DNA of 64,000 nt from Bordetella avium (lineage in GTDB: Bacteria > Pseudomonadota > Gammaproteobacteria > Burkholderiales > Burkholderiaceae_B): assembly GCF_034424645.1 (NCBI RefSeq), contig NZ_CP139969.1:1-64000 (forward strand). Direction: 5' to 3'. Position 1 is the first letter of the stretch, and each line of letters opens with the position of its first letter. Shown here piece by piece: positions 57,163-64,000 of the stretch. The translations under genes and the position numbers were made by a program. The notes beneath the pieces were generated by a model that searched no databases, had not been told where the DNA came from, and was given only the letters and a program-made list of their open reading frames with translations.

Positions 57163-57789
57163 TTAGCGGCTGGCTGTCACCAGCCGCAGCGCCAGGCCGA
57201 TGAACACCACGCCTGCCACGCGATTGAGCCAGCGCTGCGCCTGAGGCGAGCGCTGCAACATCGCGCCAAAAGCGCCCGAGAAAAACGCGATCGCACCAAA
57301 CACCAGCAGTGTGGCCACCATGAACACCGCGCCCAGCTCGATGATCTGCCAGGCCATCGGGCCGGCCTGCGGCTGGGTGAATTGGGGCAAAAAGGCGAAG
57401 AAAAACAGCAGCACCTTGGGATTGGTCAGATTCATGATGATGCCGCGTCGATAGAGCGCACTCCCGCGCAGCGCCTCGGGTTTTTCGCTGCGTCCGCCGC
57501 CTGTTGGCGCGCGCAGAATCTGCCAGGCCAGATAGAGCAGATAGGCCGCGCCCGCCAGCTTGAGCGCGGTAAAGGCCATGGGCGAGGCGGCGAATAGCGC
57601 AGCCAGTCCGACTGCGACCGCAGTAGTGTGGCCGAGCAGTCCGGTGCACAAACCGAGCACGACCAGAAAGCCGGCCTTGCGGCCCCAGATAGCCGACTGC
57701 ATCAGTACGAACAGATTGTCGGGGCCGGGGGTAAGCGCCAGCAGCACGGCAATGCCAAAGAAAGCGATCAGAGTGTCCAGGGGTAGCAT
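57163..57789 (-). CDS. LysE/RhtB-family amino acid exporter
   Basis: The 208-residue membrane protein has about six hydrophobic segments and the family N-terminus LIAFFGIAVLLALTPGPDNLFVLMQSAIWGRKAGFLVVLGLCTGLLGHT. This is the RhtB-type transporter, which exports amino acids such as threonine, homoserine or leucine. The specific substrate is unknown. It ends 23 bases from the convergent hydrolase gene and is divergent from the cystathionine lyase-like gene. Confidence 0.92.
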   Translation of the reverse strand: MLPLDTLIAFFGIAVLLALTPGPDNLFVLMQSAIWGRKAGFLVVLGLCTGLLGHTTAVAVGLAALFAASPMAFTALKLAGAAYLLYLAWQILRAPTGGGRSEKPEALRGSALYRRGIIMNLTNPKVLLFFFAFLPQFTQPQAGPMAWQIIELGAVFMVATLLVFGAIAFFSGAFGAMLQRSPQAQRWLNRVAGVVFIGLALRLVTASR

Positions 57790-57930
57790 GGGAGCGGGGT
57801 CAGAGAGTGATCAAAACCAGCGCTGCCATCATAGGGCAAAGCCATATTCCTAGCGCCAGGTAATATCGATTCAACTTTGTGTAGGCCTGCTGCCTGTTAC
57901 GCTTTCATTCTTTCGTCTGCCGCCTCTGCC

Positions 57931-59121
57931 ATGTCTGACACCTCCGCTAAACACATCGACACCCTGTTGCAGCATCTGGGTAGCGCGCCCTTCAATCCCG
58001 ACACTGGCGCCGCGCCGGTCAATCTGCCATCCGTGCGCGCCAGCACTGTGCGTTTTCAAAGTCTGGCCAAGCTCGAGGACGCTCAGCGCCGCAAGGCGGC
58101 GGGCGAACGCGCGTCTACCTATGGGCGCATGGGCATGGATACCCACGCCGCCCTGGAGCAGGTGTTTGCAGAGCTGGAGGGTGGCACGCATTGCTATCTG
58201 GCTTCGTCCGGGCTGGCGGGCATCTCGATGGTGTTTCTGTCGCTGTTGTCGGCCGGCGAACATGCCCTGGTGGCGGATTGCGCCTATGGGCCCGTGCATG
58301 AGCTCCATGAGGCCGTGCTGTCGCGCCTGGGCATCGACGTCACCTTCTTCGACGCAAAGGCCGATCTGGCAAGCCTCGTGCGTCCCACTACGCGGCTGAT
58401 CTTTGCCGAAGCGCCCGGCTCCCTGCTGTTCGAGATGCTGGACATGCCGGCGCTGGCCCGCTTCGCCAAACAACATGACCTGATTCTCGCCACCGACAAT
58501 ACCTGGGGCTCGGGCTATATCTACCGCCCGCTCACGCTGGGCGCGCAGGTCTCTGTCATCGCCGGCACCAAGTATGTGGGCGGACACTCCGACCTGATGT
58601 TGGGCGCGGTGGTCACCAATGATGAGGCCATCGCCAAGCGCTTGAACCGCACGCAATATGCGCTGGGTTATTCGGTCAGCGCCGATGATGCCTGGCTCGC
58701 CCTGCGCGGGGTGCGCACCATGCCTGTGCGCATGGCCCAACATGCGCGCCATGCCCTCGAAGTCTGCGAGTTCCTGCAAAACCGTCCCGAGGTGGTACGC
58801 CTCTATCACCCGGCATGGCCGGCCGATCCAGGCCATGCCCTATGGCAGCGTGACTGCAGCGGCTCGAATGGCATGTTGGCGGTGCAGTTAGGCCTGTCGC
58901 CGCAGGCCGCGCGGGACTTCGTTAATGCGCTGACGCTGTTTGGCATCGGTTTTTCCTGGGGGGGCTTCGAGTCCCTGGTGCAATTGGTCACGCCGGGCGA
59001 GTTGGCGCGCCATCAGTATTGGCAAGGCGGCTCGGACGCGCTGGTGCGTCTGCATATCGGTCTGGAATCGCCGGCCGATCTTATTGCCGACCTGGCCCAG
59101 GCGCTGGACCGCGCCGCCTGA
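57931..59121 (+). CDS. metC: Cystathionine beta-lyase-like PLP enzyme
   Basis: The 396-residue protein belongs to the Cys/Met metabolism PLP family. It has YGRMGMDTHAALEQVFAELEGG, LATDNTWGSGYIYRPLTLGAQVSVIAGTKYVGGHSDLMLG with the PLP lysine at about residue 214, and the C-terminal FGIGFSWGGFESLVQLVTPG. The SWGG/ESL segment is typical of MetC cystathionine beta-lyases, which make homocysteine. A longer in-frame start at 57877 lacks a ribosome site and a conserved N-terminus. The pathway assignment is probable. Confidence 0.87.
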   Translation: MSDTSAKHIDTLLQHLGSAPFNPDTGAAPVNLPSVRASTVRFQSLAKLEDAQRRKAAGERASTYGRMGMDTHAALEQVFAELEGGTHCYLASSGLAGISMVFLSLLSAGEHALVADCAYGPVHELHEAVLSRLGIDVTFFDAKADLASLVRPTTRLIFAEAPGSLLFEMLDMPALARFAKQHDLILATDNTWGSGYIYRPLTLGAQVSVIAGTKYVGGHSDLMLGAVVTNDEAIAKRLNRTQYALGYSVSADDAWLALRGVRTMPVRMAQHARHALEVCEFLQNRPEVVRLYHPAWPADPGHALWQRDCSGSNGMLAVQLGLSPQAARDFVNALTLFGIGFSWGGFESLVQLVTPGELARHQYWQGGSDALVRLHIGLESPADLIADLAQALDRAA

Positions 59122-59125
59122 GCGC

Positions 59126-60688
59126 TCAGCTGCGGCCTTGCCGCTTGCGCCGCCACGTCGCGAACTCGGCAGGCGTGAGCGGCGGCGAGTATAGATAGCC
59201 TTGGCCCCATTGCACGCCGTTGCGCGTCAGGTGCTCGGCCTGCGCGGCGGTTTCTATGCCTTCTGCCGTGAGCTCCAGCTTAAGGCGTTGACCTAGCGCA
59301 ATAATCGTCTCCAGCACGATGGCATTGACCGAGTCCGTACCGATGCCCGACACGAAGCTCCGGTCTATCTTGATGAAGTCGGCGCCCAAATCCTGCACAT
59401 AAGCCAGTGCGCTTTGCCCGGTGCCGAAATCATCCAGCGCCCACAAGACGCCCTGCTCCCGGGTCTGGCGGATATTGGCCTGGGTTTGCGGGTCATTGTG
59501 CAGGGCCTCGCGCTCCGTCAACTCCAGCACCAGGCGCGGGGCCTGCGGTCCCAAGGCACGCCGCAAATGCTGTACGTCTGCTAGGAAGGCGGGCGTGGCA
59601 AGATGCGAGCTGCTGATATTGATGCCCAGGTGGTCTTGCGCGCGCAGGCCTAGCTTGGGCAGGTCGGCAGCAACCAGCCGGAAGATGTGGCGCGTCAGGT
59701 CTGGCATCAGTCCGTTCTGCTCGGCCAAGGGGATGAACAGATCGGGCCGTATCTGTCCTAGCACCGGGCTGTGCCAGCGGATCAGGGCTTCGGCGCCCCG
59801 CATTTCGCCGGTCGGCATATGTATCACCGGCTGGTAGACCATGAAAAACTCGTTGTGCCGCACGGCGCGTTGAATCTCGCCCACCAGGGACAGGCGGCGG
59901 CGGCTGTAACGGTAGGACAGATAGCCGCAGAGCAGCGCGGCCATCAAGACAAATGGCGCATGATGCCGCCAAAGATAGCTGCGGTAGTCTTCGATCAAGG
60001 CCCGCGACGGTGACACCCGGACGCTGAACGGGTATTGCGTTGAGCGCACCAGCGCACCGCTTCGTTCGACATAGGGCGCAGCGCTGTCCAGGGGCACGCT
60101 GGGCGACAGCGGGACACCGCTCTGGCTTTGCAGAATAGTCACCTGGAATTTGCCCTCATCCGAGGCGGCATCCTGTATATCCAGCAGGTATTGGCCATCG
60201 ATCACGGCCAGCGCTCCCAGGCCTGGCGCGCGGGATTGCGACACCACCAGGGCCGGACGGTCGGGCACCAGCAGGGTGCCGTAGATGGGTACGAGGGCAG
60301 CGCCGGGCGGCAACTGCGTCATCCCATCGATGATGTCGCGCAGCGTGAAATTCATCGCGCCGTTAAGCGACGAACAATAAACCCTGTCGTTTTTCAGCAA
60401 AGAGATGGAACGGAAATACAGGGTGGCGCTGGCTAGCCGAGCCAGTTCGGGCGCGGCGGCGACGCAGTCTTCATCGAGTAAGCGGCTGGCGATGCCCACA
60501 TCTTTGAAGACGATCTCTAGGGCGCGGCTCACCTGCCGCTGGATCGTCGCTGCCGACACCTCCGAATCGCCCTGGGCGCGGTCATTGGCCATCCACCCGA
60601 TCAGGGGGGCCATCAATAAAACGGGCAAGGCCATCGCAAACAGGGCGATGGCCAGGCTCCAGCGAAGTCGTTGCTTGATGGCCTTCAT
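59126..60688 (-). CDS. Membrane cyclic-di-GMP phosphodiesterase with CSS-motif sensor and EAL domain
   Basis: The 520-residue protein has an N-terminal membrane segment (about 10-33), a periplasmic sensor with the CSS motif (RVYCSSLNGAMNF) and a second membrane segment near residue 245, then an EAL domain (about 260-515). EAL residues seem complete: GAEALIRWHSP, ELTERE, LDDFGTGQSALAYVQDLGADFIKIDRSF, AEGIET. This predicts c-di-GMP hydrolysis controlled by periplasmic redox through the CSS cysteine (DsbA/DsbB in E. coli homologues). A dsbA gene lies just upstream on the same strand, but behind a terminator. Confidence 0.92.
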   Translation of the reverse strand: MKAIKQRLRWSLAIALFAMALPVLLMAPLIGWMANDRAQGDSEVSAATIQRQVSRALEIVFKDVGIASRLLDEDCVAAAPELARLASATLYFRSISLLKNDRVYCSSLNGAMNFTLRDIIDGMTQLPPGAALVPIYGTLLVPDRPALVVSQSRAPGLGALAVIDGQYLLDIQDAASDEGKFQVTILQSQSGVPLSPSVPLDSAAPYVERSGALVRSTQYPFSVRVSPSRALIEDYRSYLWRHHAPFVLMAALLCGYLSYRYSRRRLSLVGEIQRAVRHNEFFMVYQPVIHMPTGEMRGAEALIRWHSPVLGQIRPDLFIPLAEQNGLMPDLTRHIFRLVAADLPKLGLRAQDHLGINISSSHLATPAFLADVQHLRRALGPQAPRLVLELTEREALHNDPQTQANIRQTREQGVLWALDDFGTGQSALAYVQDLGADFIKIDRSFVSGIGTDSVNAIVLETIIALGQRLKLELTAEGIETAAQAEHLTRNGVQWGQGYLYSPPLTPAEFATWRRKRQGRS

Positions 60689-60738
60689 TCCGCGCTTCCT
60701 TAAGAGAGGGAATGTTGGCCTATTCTAAAGCCTCATAG

Positions 60739-60770
60739 AAAAAGCCCCCGAGGATGGCTCATCCTGGGGG
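60739..60770 (-). terminator. Rho-independent terminator after dsbA
   Basis: On the minus strand CCCCC-AGGAT pairs with ATCCT-GGGGG with one bulged base and a five-base loop, followed by a T run (A's at 60739-60743). It separates dsbA from the downstream EAL gene. Confidence 0.88.
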
Positions 60771-60791
60771 GCCGGGCGAAACAGCGAATGC

Positions 60792-61421
60792 TTATTTGGC
60801 GCGCGCCATGGGGATCAGTTTGTTGATTTCCTTGATGGCGCCTTCATAGCTATTACCCGCCAGGACTGGCGAAGTCAGGAATTTGCCACCGACGCCAAAC
60901 GAGGGCGTGCCATCGATGCGATAGGCCTCCGCCAACTGGTTGGCGCGCTGTACTTGGGTTTGGACGCTGAAGGAGTCGAATACAGCGTCGAACTTGGCGC
61001 GGTCCACGCCCTGCGAGGCGACCCAGTCACCCATGGCCTTCTTGTCGAACAGGCGCTTGCGTTCGCCGTGAATGGCATTGAAAACCTTGATGTGCAGATC
61101 CGGGCGGTCGAGCGCCATCAGGGTGTAATAAAGCTGCTGCAGCGGCTTCATGCCGGCGTTAAAGGCAATGGGCACCTGCTTGAGCACAACGTCTTCAGGC
61201 TTGGTTTTGGCCCAGTCTTCGACCATGGGCTCGATGGCGGCGCAGTGCGGGCAGGTGTAAGCGAAGAACTCCAGGACTTCGATCTTGCCCGGCGTGTCGG
61301 AAGGCAGCGCCGGCGAGAGGGTGACATAGGCATTACCTTCTGCATGGCTGGCGGGAGCGAAAAACGTTGTCGCAGCCAGAGCGGCGGCGGCCAGGAGACG
61401 GGAGATCGAAGAGGACAACAT
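60792..61421 (-). CDS. dsbA: Thiol:disulfide interchange protein DsbA
   Basis: DsbA introduces disulfide bonds into periplasmic proteins. The 209-residue protein has a signal peptide ([24 protein letters not shown]), the thioredoxin active site CPHC at Cys57-Cys60 in [15 protein letters not shown], and the cis-proline loop [13 protein letters not shown]. The ATG at 61421 gives a normal signal peptide. It is third in an argS-SPOR-dsbA unit and ends in a strong terminator. Confidence 0.94.
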
Positions 61422-61482
61422 ACGGATTCCTGGAATGAAAGCGTTACAGACCCGGTATGGGTCGGGAAAGTTCAATGCCTTT

Positions 61483-62166
61483 TTACTGCTTGACCACAGT
61501 AGATTCGATTTTATTTTCGCCCAGACGGCTGCGTGCCCGATTCATGTCATCGAGGCGGGAAAACGGCCCCACCCGGACCCGATTGAATTGCACCCCGTTG
61601 ACCTCGGCGCGTTGCACATTGACCGGCAGACCGAGCAAGAGGATGCGGGCGCGCAACGATTCGGCATCTGCCTGCACCTTGTAGGAACCTGCTTGCAGAT
61701 AGTAGTTGCCGTTGGCTGGCGTACTGGGCTTTTCCTTGGCCGTTTTTTCAGCGGGCCGTTCAGCCGCTTTGGGCGCAGCGGGCGGCGGTGCGGCGGGCAC
61801 CGGCACGGCCAGTTGCGGGGGCGAGGCCTGGCCTGCGCCGGGCAGCGTGGCGATCAGCGCGCCCAGGTCATCGGTCTTGCCGTCGGGCAGCGGCGTAGGG
61901 GTCGTTGACGTCGGGCCGGTAGGCGAAGAGCCTGCCGCCCCATCACGCCCATACAGACCTTGGTTGGGGTCTGGCGCCATGCGCGGGTCGACGGGCGGCT
62001 CATTGCCCTGGCTGCTCTGGCGGGTGGCGCGGTCTACGAAAGGCATGGGCGCCTTGGTGACATAAAACGCCACCGCTGACGCCAGGATCAGGCCAATCAA
62101 TAGACCGGCCAGCACGCCATAAAGCGTGCTGCCGCCTTGTGAGCTGGATCTGCGTTTGCTGGCCAT
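61483..62166 (-). CDS. SPOR-domain protein
   Basis: The 227-residue protein has an N-terminal cytoplasmic tail, one membrane segment ([23 protein letters not shown], about 14-36), a Pro/Ala/Thr-rich linker and a C-terminal SPOR domain ([31 protein letters not shown]...[19 protein letters not shown], about 152-220). SPOR domains bind denuded septal peptidoglycan, so a role in cell division is likely. It is eight bases downstream of argS, an arrangement common in betaproteobacteria. Confidence 0.93.
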
Positions 62167-62174
62167 GGAGGGGC

Positions 62175-63860
62175 TTACATGCGCTCGAGCGCCGTCACGC
62201 CCAGGAGGGCGAGGCCATTGGCCAGCACCTGCCGCGTGGTGGCCGCCAGACGCAGGCGGGCCTGCTTCAGGCCCTCGTCGTCGACCAGCACGCGCTCGGC
62301 GTTATACCAACCGTGGAAGTCCGAGGCGCAGTCACGCAGCCAGAAGGCGATGTGATGCGGCGCCAATTCCTGGGCGGCCAGTTTCACCACATTCGGGAAT
62401 TCGGCCAGACGTTGCATCAGCGCAAATTCGCTCGGCGCGGTCAGGCGCGCAGCGTCGGCGGCGGCAATGGTGGCGTCATCCAGGCCCGAACTGGCGATCA
62501 TGCTGCAAATGCGGGCATGGGCGTACTGGATGTAATAGACCGGATTCTCGTCGCTCTTGGACAGGGCCAGATCAATGTCGAACACGAATTCGGTGTCGGC
62601 GCGGCGCTGGATCAGGAAGTAGCGCACCGCATCGCGGCCAACCCATTCGATCAGGTCGCGCATGGTGACGTAGCTGCCGGCCCGCTTGGAGATCTTGACC
62701 TCTTCGCCGCCGCGCATGACCTTCACCATTTTGTGCAGCACATAGGCGGGGAATTCTTTGGGAATGCCCTCTTCCAGACCCTGCAGGCCGGCGCGCACCC
62801 GGGCTACCGTTCCATGATGATCGCTGCCCTGGATATTGATGGCGTGGTGAAAGCCGCGCTCCCACTTGGCCAGGTGGTAGGCGACATCCGGCACGAAATA
62901 GGTATAGCCGCCCTCGCTTTTGCGCATGACGCGGTCTTTGTCATCGCCCGTGCCCAGCTCAGTGGTGCGCAGCCAGAGCGCGCCATCCTGCTCATAGGTA
63001 TGGCCCTTGGCAATCAGGGTCTCGACCGTGCGCTCGACGCGGCCCGAGGTGTAGAGCGAGCTTTCCAGAAAGAAGTTATCGAACTTCAGACCGAAAGCTT
63101 GCAGGTCCAGATCCTGTTCGCGGCGCAGATAGGCCACCGCAAAGGCGCGGATATCTTCCAGGTCGTCGATATTGCCGCTGGCCTGCACCGGCTCGCCATC
63201 GGCGGCCTGCACTGACGCCTGGGCAAGGTAGTCGCGGGCGATGTCGGCGATGTAGTCGCCCTTATAGCCGTCAGCCGGCCATTCCGGGGCGTCCGGGCCG
63301 ATGCCGCGGGCACGCGCCTGCACGCTGATGGCTAGATTCTGGATCTGATTGCCGGCGTCGTTGTAATAGAACTCGCGGGTCACGTCCCAGCCGCTGGCGT
63401 CAAACAGGCGGCAGATGGCGTCGCCCAGCGCAGCCTGGCGGGCATGGCCGACATGGAGCGGGCCGGTCGGGTTAGCCGAGACGAATTCGACCAGCACCTT
63501 CTCGTCCCGGCGTGCGGCGCGGCCGAAGGCCGCGCCTTGCGCGGACACGGCCGCCACGACGGCCTGCCGAGCCTGTGCCGTGAAACGCAGATTGATGAAG
63601 CCGGGGCCGGCGATCTCGGCGCTATCGACAATGGCGCGCGCTTGCGGATCGGCCAACAGCGCGTCGACGATGCCCTGCGCCAGTTCGCGCGGGTTGCGTT
63701 TCGCCGGTTTGGCTAGCTGCATCGCCACATTGGTGGCGACGTCGCCGTGTGCGGCGACTTTGGGCCGTTCCAGGAGAATGTCGGGGCTGGCCTCGGGCAG
63801 AATGCCGGCGACAGCGCGGGCGAGCAGAGAGATGAGGTGTTGTTGTTGCTCGGGGAGCAT
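62175..63860 (-). CDS. argS: Arginyl-tRNA synthetase
   Basis: ArgS charges tRNA-Arg with arginine. The 561-residue class I synthetase has the HIGH-equivalent [32 protein letters not shown], the KMSK-equivalent [13 protein letters not shown] and a C-terminal anticodon-binding domain ending [19 protein letters not shown]. The ATG at 63860 is preferred to a TTG at 63866. It is the first gene of a unit with the SPOR gene and dsbA. The last 140 bases of the window (63861-64000) contain no other recognisable feature. Confidence 0.96.
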   Translation of the reverse strand: MLPEQQQHLISLLARAVAGILPEASPDILLERPKVAAHGDVATNVAMQLAKPAKRNPRELAQGIVDALLADPQARAIVDSAEIAGPGFINLRFTAQARQAVVAAVSAQGAAFGRAARRDEKVLVEFVSANPTGPLHVGHARQAALGDAICRLFDASGWDVTREFYYNDAGNQIQNLAISVQARARGIGPDAPEWPADGYKGDYIADIARDYLAQASVQAADGEPVQASGNIDDLEDIRAFAVAYLRREQDLDLQAFGLKFDNFFLESSLYTSGRVERTVETLIAKGHTYEQDGALWLRTTELGTGDDKDRVMRKSEGGYTYFVPDVAYHLAKWERGFHHAINIQGSDHHGTVARVRAGLQGLEEGIPKEFPAYVLHKMVKVMRGGEEVKISKRAGSYVTMRDLIEWVGRDAVRYFLIQRRADTEFVFDIDLALSKSDENPVYYIQYAHARICSMIASSGLDDATIAAADAARLTAPSEFALMQRLAEFPNVVKLAAQELAPHHIAFWLRDCASDFHGWYNAERVLVDDEGLKQARLRLAATTRQVLANGLALLGVTALERM

Positions 63861-64000
63861 GGGCAATTGGCAGAATTGATGTCAGAGAGCGGCGCCCCTC
63901 GGTAGGCCGGACGAGCGCGCGAAAAGTGCCTAGATGATAGCGCGAACCGGGGTTTTTCCCGGCCTGCGGGCGGCGCTGGCCTGAGTTGGCAGATGGGGGA

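Overview
The window begins at the first base of dnaA and continues into dnaN and gyrB, so it is almost certainly the conventional start of a circular chromosome, with oriC lying upstream and outside the window. High GC content, the protein sequences (DnaA with an Ala/Pro-rich linker, TopB with a Lys/Ala tail, Smg, a free-standing RibB under an FMN riboswitch, a LiuR-type leucine cluster) and the general gene complement suggest a betaproteobacterium of the Alcaligenaceae, close to Bordetella/Achromobacter. The species cannot be fixed from sequence reading alone. There is no sign of a prophage, insertion sequence, CRISPR array, rRNA or tRNA. Coding density is high and base composition looks even.

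Layout. 1-5.2 kb: replication genes dnaA-dnaN-gyrB. 5.3-8.4 kb: divergent rtcR/rtcB RNA-repair pair with a clear sigma-54 promoter and a structured leader, but no rtcA. 8.6-15.3 kb: a molybdenum-hydroxylase module (xdhC-like, mocA-like, a Tat-exported molybdopterin subunit, a [2Fe-2S] subunit and a triheme cytochrome c). 15.4-18.0 kb: acylphosphatase, an L-lactate dehydrogenase-type flavoenzyme and an AraC/GyrI-like regulator. 18.0-23.9 kb: a BMP-type nucleoside/base ABC importer ending in a CodA-like cytosine deaminase. 24.2-29.3 kb: single genes (ketopantoate reductase, SnoaL-like protein, deoxyribosyltransferase, ribB with FMN riboswitch, SET-domain methyltransferase, bestrophin-like channel, Lrp regulator). 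29.4-31.2 kb: a lone acetolactate synthase large subunit divergent from the Lrp gene. 31.2-37.0 kb: a six-gene catabolic operon (NMT1/SsuA-like ABC importer, two short-chain dehydrogenases, an aldehyde dehydrogenase). 37.1-43.8 kb: topB, a very large DUF2157/DUF4401/GDYXXLXY-type membrane protein, gluQ, smg. 43.9-49.3 kb: TonB-dependent receptor with a Fur-like box, D-threonine aldolase-like enzyme, argD-type aminotransferase, DUF1653 protein. 49.3-57.1 kb: leucine/isovalerate (liu) cluster with LiuR and two matching operators, lacking liuC and liuE, facing a metallo-beta-lactamase-fold hydrolase. 57.2-63.9 kb: LysE exporter, cystathionine beta-lyase-like enzyme, a CSS/EAL phosphodiesterase, and argS-SPOR-dsbA.

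How parts fit. The liu genes would take isovaleryl-CoA to methylglutaconyl-CoA, with the last steps encoded elsewhere. The cytosine deaminase and its ABC importer form a base-salvage unit. The molybdenum hydroxylase passes electrons from Mo through 2Fe-2S to a membrane-anchored cytochrome c, probably in the periplasm. I found no clear novel defence or mobile system. The least explained items are the six-gene ABC/SDR/ALDH operon, the molybdenum hydroxylase substrate, the structured rtcB leader, the giant membrane fusion protein, and several strong hairpins inside operons.
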